NCBI GenBank assembly: GCA_036502005.1
Contig: DASXZH010000002.1
Coordinates: 1 to 64,000, forward strand
Length of the DNA: 64,000 nucleotides
Direction: 5' to 3'
Source: DASXZH01 sp036502005
Lineage (GTDB): Bacteria; Armatimonadota; Fimbriimonadia; Fimbriimonadales; Fimbriimonadaceae
A program made the position numbers and the translations under genes. The notes below the pieces were generated by a model. The model did no database searches. It was not told the DNA's origin and worked only from the letters and a program-made list of their open reading frames with translations. This document shows positions 7,714 through 16,770 of the stretch, piece by piece (the stretch's first letter is position 1; each line of letters opens with the position of its first letter).

Positions 7714-9372
7714 CTATGAAGACAAATACTGGTGGATAAACGCCACCGCCATAGAGCCTTCGCCGACCGCAGAAGCGACCCGCTTCACCGAGTTCGACCT
7801 AGCATCGCCAGCAGCGAAAACTCCGGGACAGGATGTTTCCAAAAAGAAAGGCTCTCGCGAGATCTTCCAATGATCGGATACTTTCGCATCCTGGCCGGTA
7901 AGGATAAATCCTTTGCTGTCCCGCGCAACTTGGGGAGGAAGCCATGAAGTGTGGGGCACGGCACCAATCATCACAAACAACCCGGACAATTCTTCCTTCC
8001 TGGATTTGCCGCTCTTCTTATCCACAATCGTCGCCGTCTGCAAAAACTCCTGCCCTTCCAATCCGCAAACTTCCGAATTCAAGAGCACTTCGATCTTGGG
8101 GGATCCCTCGATTCGTCGGGCGAGATAACTGGACATGCCCTTGCGAAGGTCGTCCGCACGGATAACCAGGAACACCTTGCGCGCGTTTTCTGCCATGTAA
8201 ATCGCCGCCTGCCCCGCCGAGTTTCCCCCGCCTACCACGCATACCGCCATATCGCTGCATAGCAGCCTTTCAACATTGGTGGCGGAATAGAAGACGCCAC
8301 GCCCTTCAAAGTCGCCCAGATTTGACGCTTCGATCTTTCGGTAGCTCGCCCCCGGAGCAAGAATAATAGTCCGGGTTTCGATGTTATCCATGCCCGTGAC
8401 CTCCACCGTTTTGGTGCCCGTGTCGCTGCAAGTGATGTTGGTAACCTCGGCAGGCAGAATGAGTTGCGCCCCGAATTTTCCGGCCTGGGCGAGAGCGCCA
8501 TCGGTGAGTTCCTGGCCGGTAATCCCCATCGGAAAGCCCATATAGTTTTCGATGCGGCTACTAGTCCCGGCTTGGCCGCCCGGACTCCCGGTTTCCACAA
8601 GCAAGGTGCTGAGCCCCTCGCTTGCGCCGTACACGGCAGCCGCCAGCCCCGCCGGGCCCGAGCCAACGATAACCAGATCGTAAAGCTTGTTCTCTAAAGG
8701 CCGCATGATGCCCAGAGCTTTGCTTAAACGCTCGTTGCTGGGAACGAGCATAAGTTCGCCGCTTGGAAGCACCACAACTGGAGTCTCGCTTTCCTCCACT
8801 TGGAATTCTTTCAGAAGGCGCCCCGTGTCCGGATCGGACTCCAAGTCCGTCCAGTGGATCGGATAGTGGTTACGGGAGAGGAACTCGCGAATGCGGAGGG
8901 TGTCGGGGCTATAACGAGAGCCGAGGATAAGAATGCCCATGTCCGTTTCAGTGAGCATTTTTCTTCGTATCAAGAATGCGCGAAGGAGAAGAGTCCCGAG
9001 GTCGGGATCCTCGCCAACGATAGAGCGCACACAATCCGGCTGCACCTGAAGCAGTTCGAGCTTCGTTTCCGCTCGGGCGCTAACAACCGACGCACGACCA
9101 CTAAGGATATCGACATCGCCGGAAAAAGATCCCTTCGTGTGATTGGCGATGAAACTCCCCGTGCGGCCATCGGCGATCTCCATCACGCCCTCTAGAACGA
9201 CAAACATACAGAGGTTTGTCTCCCCCGCATGCCACACGAACTCACCTGGTTCAACTGTGAGCCGATCGGCGAAAGATTTAAACTTTTCGAGCTGCTTTGC
9301 GGTCAGTTTGGGAAAGGCCAGGGTGTAACGCGGGTCCTCTTGAAGGGTCTGCTTGGGTGTGTTCTGCGCCAT
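7714..9372 (-). CDS. Cyclic nucleotide-binding domain fused to thioredoxin-reductase-like FAD oxidoreductase
   Basis: Residues about 20-135 form a cNMP-binding domain (G-E-F-V-W-H-A-G-E, then G-S-F-S-G-D). A short thioredoxin/glutaredoxin-like linker (about 145-220) precedes a two-Rossmann flavoprotein core with G-S-G-P-A-G-L-A-A-A for FAD and V-V-G-G-G-N-S-A-G-Q-A for NAD(P). Where thioredoxin reductases carry the redox CxxC, this protein reads F-Y-S-A-T-N, so it cannot reduce thioredoxin by the standard mechanism. This layout is a recurring family, usually called FAD-dependent oxidoreductase or putative TrxR. TATACT lies six bases before the ATG and there is no Shine-Dalgarno sequence. Confidence 0.85.
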   Translation of the reverse strand: MAQNTPKQTLQEDPRYTLAFPKLTAKQLEKFKSFADRLTVEPGEFVWHAGETNLCMFVVLEGVMEIADGRTGSFIANHTKGSFSGDVDILSGRASVVSARAETKLELLQVQPDCVRSIVGEDPDLGTLLLRAFLIRRKMLTETDMGILILGSRYSPDTLRIREFLSRNHYPIHWTDLESDPDTGRLLKEFQVEESETPVVVLPSGELMLVPSNERLSKALGIMRPLENKLYDLVIVGSGPAGLAAAVYGASEGLSTLLVETGSPGGQAGTSSRIENYMGFPMGITGQELTDGALAQAGKFGAQLILPAEVTNITCSDTGTKTVEVTGMDNIETRTIILAPGASYRKIEASNLGDFEGRGVFYSATNVERLLCSDMAVCVVGGGNSAGQAAIYMAENARKVFLVIRADDLRKGMSSYLARRIEGSPKIEVLLNSEVCGLEGQEFLQTATIVDKKSGKSRKEELSGLFVMIGAVPHTSWLPPQVARDSKGFILTGQDAKVSDHWKISREPFFLETSCPGVFAAGDARSNSVKRVASAVGEGSMAVAFIHQYLSS

Positions 9373-9378
9373 ATAAGT

Positions 9379-9384
9379 AGTATA
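9379..9384 (-). promoter_or_regulatory. -10-like TATACT, 6 nt before ATG
   Basis: TATACT matches five of six consensus bases and leaves six bases to the ATG at 9372, so the message is probably leaderless. Confidence 0.5.
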
Positions 9385-9449
9385 TGCGCAGGTCGCTCTC
9401 TGTGTTCGCTATCGAGGCTGCCCAATGCCAGTTGGGTGATTTTTGATTT

Positions 9450-9933
9450 CACGCAGAGGCGCAGAGGGGATGACTAGGATTGACGCAAAGCTCGCAAAGT
9501 GTCGCATTGGATATTATTGTCGATTTAGGGGTTGCGGTTTTCTTGTTCCACGCAGAGTCGCAGAGGTCGTAGAGGGGATTTTTCACGCAAAGGCGCAAAG
9601 CTCGCAAAGGAAATTGATTAGGATTATCATGTAAAGGCGCAAAGTTCAGAAAGGGGGAAACGCATACGGAAGCCAACCAACTCTTTGGGAGTGCGACGGC
9701 CTGACGTCGCTTTAAAATAGGCGACCCGTGCCGCCAAATAGCCGCCGCTTTAGGCCCCGTTAGATCCATCCACCCGTTCGATATTTCCTTTGCGAACTTT
9801 GCGCCTTTTCGTGACAAATCCGATTGAATCTTCTCTTAAGTGGCGTCGAGCCGTCCCAGTCCCAAAGCGCTGGACGTCTAGGTCCAAATCCAACCCAATC
9901 TCTCTTTGCGAACTTTGCGCTTTTGCGTGATCA
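9450..9933. repeat. Cluster of CGCAAAG-type repeats in both orientations
   Basis: The 612-base gap between two genes holds no convincing ORF. It has at least five forward copies of a degenerate phrase like CACGCAAAGGCGCAAAG (near 9451, 9483, 9551, 9583, 9632) and two reverse copies (near 9788 and 9904, CTTTGCGAACTTTGCGC). Opposed copies could pair over 150-450 bases. Confidence 0.65.
9687..9726 (+). repeat. REP-like dispersed palindrome, copy 1
   Basis: The copy begins GGGAGTGCGACGGCC and carries TGACGTCGCTTTA, then ATAGGCGACC. Nearly the same sequence recurs in reverse at 53444-53482, and diverged copies lie at 53361 and 54224. Confidence 0.65.
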
Positions 9934-9984
9934 ATCCGAATCGATTTTCAGCGGGTTATGCGTGGGAAGAATCGGCAAGATACA

Positions 9985-11229
9985 TCAGTCAAGAAATGCT
10001 CGCAAACCATCACGCGCGTCAATGCTTTGCTTGTGCAAAAGTTTATTCCCAATCTCCAAAGAAGCGATAACCGGAATGTTTCGGGTTACCTGCCCCACAG
10101 TCTCGCGGAACTTGCCCGGATGAGCCGTGCTCACCAAAACTTTTGGCCCGTCAATTCCTTCCGTTCCCAAGAAGCCCTGCGCGGTGTGGGGGTCGGCCAC
10201 ATAGCCGTAATCTTCGTACAGCCTCTTCATGCCGTCAAGCATTTGGGCATCCGTAAAGCGACGCGCGGAAACTGCGGCCCGCAGCCTTTCCAAATTAAAA
10301 CTATACAAAGCTTCGATGCGCGTGAAGTTGCTCGGATCGGCGATATCCATCGCGTTTGTGAGGGTCTCTACGAACGCGCCGACCTTGTATTCGCCACTCT
10401 TTAGGTAGCGAGGAACCACGTCGTTCGCGTTAGTCACAGCCACAAATCCTGCCGCAGGCAGACCCATTTTACGGGCATAGACGCCCCCCGTTAGATTGCC
10501 GAAGTTGCCCGAGGGGACCACAAAGGTTGGCTTGGAGCCAGCTTCCAATTGGGCGTAAGCCCTGAAGTAATAACAGATCTGAGGCAAAAGCCGGGCGATG
10601 TTGATGGAGTTGGCGCTCAGCAGAGAATGCTGTTTACGCAAATCGGCATCGGCAAAAGCGGCACGGACCATCCGCTGGCAATCGTCGAAGTTACCATCCA
10701 CTTCCAAGGCGATAATGTTATCGCCAAACCCCGCGATCTGCATTTCTTGGATCGGGCTGACCTTGTTCTTAGGATAAAGAATAATCCCTCGAACGTTTGG
10801 CACACCATGGAATGCCGCCGCAACGGCCCCGCCCGTATCGCCGCTTGTTGCGGTTAGAATGCTGACTTCCTGGCCTTCGGCAAAATTCTCGATAACCCGA
10901 GCCATAAATCGAACCCCGAAATCCTTAAAAGCCGCCGTCGGGCCGTGAAAAAGCTCTAACACGTAAAGGTATTTATCCAGTTGAACAAGCGGCGCATCAA
11001 AAGTGAAGGCTTTCTCGATGATGCCAGCGAGGTCCTCTTCTGAAATATCCGGAGAAACATAGGGCGCTAAAACGGCGCGGCCAATCATTTGCAGGCCAGT
11101 TCCTGGCGCGAATTCAACTGCCGGAAAGGAAGAGGGCACGTAAAGACCGCCGTCAGTGGCGACACTGCCCAGAACTGCCTCTTTGAATGAAACCGCTTCT
11201 GAAAACCCCTTTGTGGAAACGAATTTCAA
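9985..11229 (-). CDS. thrC: Threonine synthase
   Basis: Converts O-phosphohomoserine to threonine with PLP, the last step of threonine synthesis. The PLP lysine is in A-F-K-D-F-G (about residue 102), and the phosphate-binding stretch T-S-G-D-T-G-G-A follows. The start is TTG at 11229, giving L-K-F-V-S-T-K-G at the N-terminus, the usual beginning for the family. It overlaps the thrB stop by four bases. The open frame runs 54 codons further upstream, but that part lies inside thrB and is not homologous. At 414 residues the size is typical. Confidence 0.93.
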   Translation of the reverse strand: MKFVSTKGFSEAVSFKEAVLGSVATDGGLYVPSSFPAVEFAPGTGLQMIGRAVLAPYVSPDISEEDLAGIIEKAFTFDAPLVQLDKYLYVLELFHGPTAAFKDFGVRFMARVIENFAEGQEVSILTATSGDTGGAVAAAFHGVPNVRGIILYPKNKVSPIQEMQIAGFGDNIIALEVDGNFDDCQRMVRAAFADADLRKQHSLLSANSINIARLLPQICYYFRAYAQLEAGSKPTFVVPSGNFGNLTGGVYARKMGLPAAGFVAVTNANDVVPRYLKSGEYKVGAFVETLTNAMDIADPSNFTRIEALYSFNLERLRAAVSARRFTDAQMLDGMKRLYEDYGYVADPHTAQGFLGTEGIDGPKVLVSTAHPGKFRETVGQVTRNIPVIASLEIGNKLLHKQSIDARDGLRAFLD

Positions 11230-12155
11230 TCCAGAACCTTCGCGCCTTGGTTGTTGATGCCAGAAATATAGGTCGTGCTGGCAATACCCTGCTCCTGAAA
11301 AACGGCGGCTATTTGCTTTCCGGCAGCGATAGCGATCTCTTCCGATTCGCATAAGGCGAAAATAGATGGCCCCGAACCAGACAAACTGCACCCAAGCGCG
11401 CCAGCTTCGATAGCCGCCACCTTGGCTTTCATAAAGCCTGGAATAAGAACCGACCTTTCCGGCTCGATGATCACATCATCCAGTGACGTGGCGATAACCG
11501 ATGAATCACTCGTGCAAAGCCCCAAAACCAACCCAGCGATGTTGCCGAACTGGGCAATAGCCTGATGCAAGGGCACATTTCGCTTCAAAACTTTGCGGGC
11601 ATCTTCCGTTCTTATTTCGATTTCCGGATGAACCACGGCGGTGCGCAGGTGGTTTGGGTAGGGAATCGAAAGCACGTGCAAAGGATCATAGCTGCGGATC
11701 AAAGTGAATCCGCCGATGATGGACGGGGCAACGTTATCCGCGTGGGCCGAACCGCAAGCGACCGCCTCGCCAAGCATGGCGAACTCCACCAAATCGGCCT
11801 TGGAGCAAGGCTCGCCGGCGAGTTGGTGGGCGGCAAAAACAGCAGCCGCCGCGCTCGCCGCGCTGGAGCCGAGTCCACTCCCGATAGGCATCTGCTTTTC
11901 AATTTCCAACACTAATCCCAATCCTGGTTTGTAACGCTCTAAAAAAGCGGCGGCCGCTACGCTGGCCGTGTTCTTGGCGGGATCAAACGGCAAATCCCCA
12001 AATTGAGACGTGATCTTCTCGATGGTTACGCCAGGTTCTGAGCTAAGCCTAGCCCTAACTGTGTCACCGGGGCGATCCAAAGCGAATCCCAAAATATCGA
12101 ACCCGCAAGCCACGTTGGCAACGGTTGCAGGGGCAAAAACCTTCACCGAATCCAC
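11226..12155 (-). CDS. thrB: Homoserine kinase (GHMP family)
   Basis: Phosphorylates homoserine for threonine synthase. The GHMP ATP-binding motif P-I-G-S-G-L-G-S-S-A-A-S is at about residues 90-101, the N-terminal V-K-V-F-A-P-A-T-V-A-N-V-A-C-G-F-D is standard, and the C-terminal G-C-S-L-S-G-S-G-P-S motif is present. The GTG start shares its first G with the last base of the thrA TAG stop, and the gene overlaps thrC by four bases, so the three genes are translationally coupled. Confidence 0.95.
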   Translation of the reverse strand: MDSVKVFAPATVANVACGFDILGFALDRPGDTVRARLSSEPGVTIEKITSQFGDLPFDPAKNTASVAAAAFLERYKPGLGLVLEIEKQMPIGSGLGSSAASAAAAVFAAHQLAGEPCSKADLVEFAMLGEAVACGSAHADNVAPSIIGGFTLIRSYDPLHVLSIPYPNHLRTAVVHPEIEIRTEDARKVLKRNVPLHQAIAQFGNIAGLVLGLCTSDSSVIATSLDDVIIEPERSVLIPGFMKAKVAAIEAGALGCSLSGSGPSIFALCESEEIAIAAGKQIAAVFQEQGIASTTYISGINNQGAKVLD

Positions 12156-14584
12156 TACTGGACCACCCGGATGATATCGGCCAAAACTCCTGCCGCCGTG
12201 ACCTCCGGCCCCGCTCCGGGGCCTTTCACGACTAGTGGCCTTGTGGAATACCGCTTGGTGGTGAAGGCGACAATATTGTCGCTGCCGGAGAGCCCGTAAA
12301 AGGGGTGATCCGCGCCAATAATGCTCAGCTTTGCCTCGGCGCGGCCCTTCGAAACGGAGGCCAAATAAACCAACTTGCCGCCACTTTCGTTAGCTTCACT
12401 TAGCTTGGCGGAGAAGATATTCTCCTGCTCTTGCAGACGTTCGTAAAACTCGGGCACTGTTTTCGCCGCCGCAGCGGGCGCAGGTACAAGGTCTTCTACC
12501 GAGACCTCGTTTTCTTCAAGCTGATAACCGATCTCCCGGGCAAGAATGAGCAGCTTCCGCCCAACATCGCGTCCGGAAAGGTCATCGCGGGGATCTGGCT
12601 CGGTATAGCCCAACTCTTGCGCCCGCTTTACCGTTTCCGCAAAGGAAACGCCGGCCCGGTAGTTGTTAAACAGATAGCTCAGGGTTCCGCTGAGAACCGC
12701 CTCCACACTGAAAATCTCATCGCCACTCTTAACCAAATCGTTGAGCGTGCCGATGATGGGCAGCCCTGCCCCCACACAGGTTTCGTAAAGGAAATGCACG
12801 TTGCGCCGTCGCTCGACTGTCTTCAAATCTGAGTAGCCTTTTAAAGATCCAGTTAGGGCTCTCTTGTTGGGCGTCACTACGGAAATGTTGGCGTCCAAAA
12901 TCTTGCCATATCGCTGTGGTAGTGCCTCGCTTGCAGTGCAATCCACAAAAATGGAGTGGGGCAGGTTGAAGCCGAGCATTATGTTCACAAACTCGTCTAT
13001 GCTCGCAGGCTCCTTTTCGGCCGCTTCAGTCGCCTTCAAGGCGCTTATCCCTGCTTCGGAAAGGGCCATAAACCGCGTGTTGGTAATGCCCGTAACCTGC
13101 AAATTCAAGTGATAGCGGCTAGTTAAAGACTCGCGACTTTCTGCAAGCTGCTTCAGCAAAGTGGTACCAATAAGGCCATCTCCGACCAAGAAGATATGAG
13201 CCGTGCGCAGGTCGCTAAGGAAGAGCGCATCGTGAACGGCGTTCAGAGCTTTCTTGCGATCTTGGGCGCTGATGACGACCGAAATATTCAGCTCGCTAGA
13301 ACCTTGTGCGATAGCGACAACGTTGATCCCGTTCGCGCCAAGCGCCGTAAAAACGCGACCTCCAAGACCGGGCATATGCCTCATCTGCTCGCCGACGACG
13401 CTGAGAATGGATAGATCTTTTTCCACCACAACCGGCTCCAGTAGCTGGCGGGCGATTTCGTGCTCGAACTCCTGATCAATGGCCTTGCGGGCTTCTTCCG
13501 CTTTATCTGGCATCACCGAAAAGCAGATCGTGTGCTCCGAACTCGCCTGAGTAATCAGAATCACGCTGATAGCGTGGTCGGCAAGAGCGGTAAAAACGCG
13601 CTTGGAGGTCCCGGCAACGCCCTGCATGCCCAAACCCTGCACTCGCAAGAAAGCAACTTGCGAGATTGAAGAGATGCCTGTAACTAACCGTTCTGTTTTC
13701 TGACTTCCCCCGATCACCGAGCCAGGGAACGATGGATTCATCGTGTTCTTGATCCGGATAGGAATGCCTTTCTTAAGGGCTGGCTGTATGGTTGGCGGAT
13801 AGATGATCTTCGCCCCGAAATGCGAAAGCTCCATCGCTTCCTCGTAGGTGAGGTGATCGATGGGAAAGGCGGTGGGGACGAGGCGAGGATCGGCCGTCAT
13901 GATGCCGTCCACATCCGTCCAAATCTCGATTTCCTCTACCGCCAAAGCCGCGCCGATTATAGAAACAGTAAGGTCGCTTCCACCCCGGCCTAGCGTGGTT
14001 GTGCGGCCATCTAAAGTGGCCGCAATAAAGCCCGTGACGATGGGCAATCCCTGGCTCGCCTTGATTCGGGCGCAGATCCTTTCCGCGCTTGCTTCGGGAT
14101 AGAACTCGGCGTTGCCAAAGTGATCGTCGGTAAGGATCATCTCCCTGGCATCGACGTATTCGGCAGGAAAGCCCTTGTCCACACAGGCAGCGGCAATAAT
14201 GAACGCGCTTAGCCGCTCGCCAAAGCTGAGAATGTAATCGCTCGTTTTGGGCGAACACTCGCGCAAAACAAACACTCCATGGACCGCTTCTTCCAACTCG
14301 TTCAGCGTGGATTTCACCCAGGCGAGGGTTCGGCCCCGGGTCGCGGGGGCGATAAGCTGCTCAATAGCTTTAAAATGCCGGTTTTGAAGTTCGCTCAATA
14401 TCAGAGAAAAACCTGAGTCGCCAGCGGAGGCAAGCGCTCCCAGGCGCATGAGTTCATCAGTAACACCGCTGAGCGCAGAGACGACGACAGCGCCACAATC
14501 CGGCGTGGCACGCACGCACTCGATCGTCTGCAAAATGCGATCGGCGCTGCCCACAGAAGTGCCACCAAACTTGAGAACTTTCAC
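12155..14584 (-). CDS. thrA: Bifunctional aspartokinase / homoserine dehydrogenase
   Basis: The first gene of the thr operon. Residues 1 to about 290 are the aspartokinase (K-F-G-G-T-S-V-G at the N-terminus), then come two ACT-type regulatory segments (about 310-460) and a homoserine dehydrogenase domain (about 465-809), with V-G-D-G-L-I-G-T for NAD(P) and the G-A-G-L-P-I and S-G-T-L-S-Y motifs. Fused ThrA enzymes are usually inhibited by threonine through the ACT part. At 809 residues the length is normal. The start is GTG with AAAGG only three bases upstream, so the mode of initiation is unclear. No leader-peptide attenuator rich in Thr/Ile codons was seen in 14585-14733. Confidence 0.95.
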   Translation of the reverse strand: MKVLKFGGTSVGSADRILQTIECVRATPDCGAVVVSALSGVTDELMRLGALASAGDSGFSLILSELQNRHFKAIEQLIAPATRGRTLAWVKSTLNELEEAVHGVFVLRECSPKTSDYILSFGERLSAFIIAAACVDKGFPAEYVDAREMILTDDHFGNAEFYPEASAERICARIKASQGLPIVTGFIAATLDGRTTTLGRGGSDLTVSIIGAALAVEEIEIWTDVDGIMTADPRLVPTAFPIDHLTYEEAMELSHFGAKIIYPPTIQPALKKGIPIRIKNTMNPSFPGSVIGGSQKTERLVTGISSISQVAFLRVQGLGMQGVAGTSKRVFTALADHAISVILITQASSEHTICFSVMPDKAEEARKAIDQEFEHEIARQLLEPVVVEKDLSILSVVGEQMRHMPGLGGRVFTALGANGINVVAIAQGSSELNISVVISAQDRKKALNAVHDALFLSDLRTAHIFLVGDGLIGTTLLKQLAESRESLTSRYHLNLQVTGITNTRFMALSEAGISALKATEAAEKEPASIDEFVNIMLGFNLPHSIFVDCTASEALPQRYGKILDANISVVTPNKRALTGSLKGYSDLKTVERRRNVHFLYETCVGAGLPIIGTLNDLVKSGDEIFSVEAVLSGTLSYLFNNYRAGVSFAETVKRAQELGYTEPDPRDDLSGRDVGRKLLILAREIGYQLEENEVSVEDLVPAPAAAAKTVPEFYERLQEQENIFSAKLSEANESGGKLVYLASVSKGRAEAKLSIIGADHPFYGLSGSDNIVAFTTKRYSTRPLVVKGPGAGPEVTAAGVLADIIRVVQ

Positions 14585-14721
14585 TTGCCTTTAATAAAAC
14601 GGTCGCGTTGCTCTTAATCTCCAGGCCAGAAACGAGCCGCAACAGTGGGGCAAGACCGGCGCAAGCCAAAAACGGCGCGCGTTCGTTAACTATACGGCAA
14701 AAGACGTCGCCGCAGTGGGGA

Positions 14722-14727
14722 TAGACT
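14722..14727 (+). promoter_or_regulatory. -10-like TAGACT, 6 nt before GTG
   Basis: TAGACT is followed by six bases and the queC GTG; no purine-rich ribosome site is present. Confidence 0.4.
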
Positions 14728-14733
14728 CTAGGC

Positions 14734-15381
14734 GTGAAAAGCGCCATCGTTCTCCTTAGCGGGGGCCTGGATTCAGCCACCTGTTTGGCTATCGCCCGTG
14801 CGTCGGCATTTACCACGTATGCTCTCTCGTTCGACTACGGCCAGAGGCACCGAGTGGAGTTGGACTGTGCTTCTAAAGTTGCGGCGGCATTGGGCGCGGC
14901 AGAGCATAAGGTGGTAAAGATCGACCTGCGTCTTTTTGGGGGCTCGGCGTTGACCGATGATATCGAAGTGCCCAAAGGAGGTTCTTCGGATTCGATTCCG
15001 ATCACCTATGTGCCGGCCCGAAACACGATATTCCTTTCTTTTGCCTTGGCCTATGCCGAGGTTCGAGGCTGTAACGATATTTTCATCGGCGTCAACGCGG
15101 TGGACTATTCCGGCTATCCGGACTGCCGTCCGGAATACATCGCCGCTTATGAGAAAATGGCCAACTTGGCTACGAAGGCCGGGGTGGAGGGCTCGCGGCT
15201 TTTCATCCACACGCCATTGATTGATTTGACCAAGGTTGAAATTATTCGCCGCGGGTTGGAGTTGGGAGTGGATTATGGTTTGACCTCGAGTTGCTACGAC
15301 CCCTCGCCCGAGGGAAAGCCTTGTGGGGAATGCGATTCGTGCCGGATCAGGAACGGGGCTTTCGCGGAGATTGGGCGATAG
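14734..15381 (+). CDS. queC: 7-cyano-7-deazaguanine synthase
   Basis: Makes preQ0 from 7-carboxy-7-deazaguanine, ammonia and ATP for queuosine. The PP-loop motif L-S-G-G-L-D-S-A-T-C-L is at residues 8-18. Near the C-terminus, four cysteines in C-Y-D-P then C-G-E-C-D-S-C form the zinc site. The length of 215 residues is standard. The gene stands alone, divergent from the thr operon; no other queuosine gene is in the window. Confidence 0.95.
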   Translation: MKSAIVLLSGGLDSATCLAIARASAFTTYALSFDYGQRHRVELDCASKVAAALGAAEHKVVKIDLRLFGGSALTDDIEVPKGGSSDSIPITYVPARNTIFLSFALAYAEVRGCNDIFIGVNAVDYSGYPDCRPEYIAAYEKMANLATKAGVEGSRLFIHTPLIDLTKVEIIRRGLELGVDYGLTSSCYDPSPEGKPCGECDSCRIRNGAFAEIGR

Positions 15382-15418
15382 CCATCCGGTATCGAGCGCG
15401 ACAAGTTTGTACGTATGA

Positions 15419-15549
15419 GCGAAGCTGTGGAGTGCGGGAGCTTGCTCCTGCTATAAGTCAGGCAGCTTGCTGCCGGTAAGTTTCTCCTATTAGCGGCATC
15501 AAGCTGCCTGATAAGAGCTGAAGCAAGCTTCAGCACTCCAGAGCTTCGC
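15419..15549. repeat. 131-bp compound palindromic element
   Basis: Terminal arms GCGAAGCTGTGGAGTGC (15419-15435) and GCACTCCAGAGCTTCGC (15533-15549) are reverse complements at 16 of 17 positions. Inside are four smaller palindromes: GGAGCTTGCTCC, GGCAGCTTGCTGCC, the half-related GGCATCAAGCTGCC, and GAAGCAAGCTTC. The right half is repeated at 47680-47736. It could be a small non-autonomous element or a structured RNA; no target-site duplication is clear. Confidence 0.7.
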
Positions 15550-15566
15550 GACGGATCGAGACTCCG

Positions 15567-16103
15567 CTAAGCCGATTTTCCCGAATCCAAATCCACCTTC
15601 ATCAGAATCTCCTCACCCTGAAGATGAAGCACGCCCTTCTTAACGGAGAAGTCGGTCAGCATATCGCCTAAATCAACATCCCAAAACAAGCCGCCGTCCG
15701 CGCCGAGGCAAGCCGCCCCTGCCTCATGGAGGCAAACCAATCGGCCATCGGCTAGAGGCAAGAACTCCCAAAAGCAGCCGTCCAGGTGCAAGGTGGTGGA
15801 CAAACATTGCTCGTCCAGGTCTAAACAGCACACGAAAAAGTCGTAGCCCACGTAGAGCCGAAGCCTCTCCTGTTGCAGCAAGATTCGAGGACCGCTGGGC
15901 GACCACCAGGCAAGCTCTACAAAAAGCTCGTAATCCACCGAAAGTGGCTTATGGACGTTGATCTTGGCAAAGCTCTGGAGCCCCTCGCCATAGGGCAAAA
16001 CAATGGCGCCGTTCTTCTCCTTGCCGAATTCGCGGGAATCTTGCTGCTCTACGCTGCACAAGAAGTCGCCAAAAACAAATGAGATGTCCTCTACATCAGA
16101 CAT
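15567..16103 (-). CDS. Uncharacterised beta-rich protein
   Basis: I do not recognise a family. The 178-residue product has no signal peptide or membrane helix and is acidic, with many short beta-like stretches (L-R-L-Y-V-G-Y-D-F-F-V-C-C-L-D-L-D) that recall one or two propeller blades. It lies nine bases after the gene at 16113-16661 on the same strand, so the two are likely co-transcribed, perhaps as functional partners. Confidence 0.6.
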   Translation of the reverse strand: MSDVEDISFVFGDFLCSVEQQDSREFGKEKNGAIVLPYGEGLQSFAKINVHKPLSVDYELFVELAWWSPSGPRILLQQERLRLYVGYDFFVCCLDLDEQCLSTTLHLDGCFWEFLPLADGRLVCLHEAGAACLGADGGLFWDVDLGDMLTDFSVKKGVLHLQGEEILMKVDLDSGKSA

Positions 16104-16112
16104 GAGCCTTGC

Positions 16113-16661
16113 CTACTGTAACACAGGAACTGAGCCTTTGTCTGTATCCCTCATCGAGTAAAGAAAATATTCGCAGTCTTCTTTGAGATATTCATAGTGA
16201 GCGCCGATCCTGGAGACCGTCTGCAAAACCTGGTCTTCGCGGGCGTTAGACCACTGAATTGAGTATTCGATAGGAAGGCGCTCGCCAAACTCTTCCAGGG
16301 TATTGCCGTGCCTGAGCACCTCACGGGCGAGGTTGCCGTTGTAGAACACGTTGAATCCGTAGCCGACCTTATCGCTTTCAGCGATCCACCCCACAATTGA
16401 AGTGTGAAGTTTGGCCGACCAAGTCTTCCAAAACTCATGGTCGAACATCAGCTCCAGGTCCAAGTCCACTATATAAGTCCACGAATGCGCTCGGTAAACA
16501 ATCCTTTCGTGCAGTTCGCCCGTGCCAAGTAATCGTAAAGAAGTGAGTTCGTCTTTTCTCAAAAGTTTGGGGGGCAACTCGACCTCGTATCCTAGGTCGC
16601 TGAACAAGGCCGGAATCTCGCTGAGGTGGTTCCCAAAGATCGAAACAACGCTAACGTGCAT
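16113..16661 (-). CDS. Uncharacterised cytoplasmic protein
   Basis: No family is recognised. The 182-residue product is soluble, with several Trp residues and an acidic composition (H-S-W-T-Y-I-V-D-L-D-L-E-L-M). It is the first gene of a two-gene unit with the gene at 15567-16103. The size, acidity and pairing resemble immunity-type proteins, but no toxin gene is adjacent, so that idea has no direct support. Confidence 0.6.
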   Translation of the reverse strand: MHVSVVSIFGNHLSEIPALFSDLGYEVELPPKLLRKDELTSLRLLGTGELHERIVYRAHSWTYIVDLDLELMFDHEFWKTWSAKLHTSIVGWIAESDKVGYGFNVFYNGNLAREVLRHGNTLEEFGERLPIEYSIQWSNAREDQVLQTVSRIGAHYEYLKEDCEYFLYSMRDTDKGSVPVLQ

Positions 16662-16770
16662 AGCCTGCCTTGAGTGTACATCTGGCCCATACTTCGCGTT
16701 TTAGAAAAAGTGTGAGTCGCGGATTTGACCGACATTCTTCTGTTCGCATGCGAAGGTAACCTGAGTCGTT

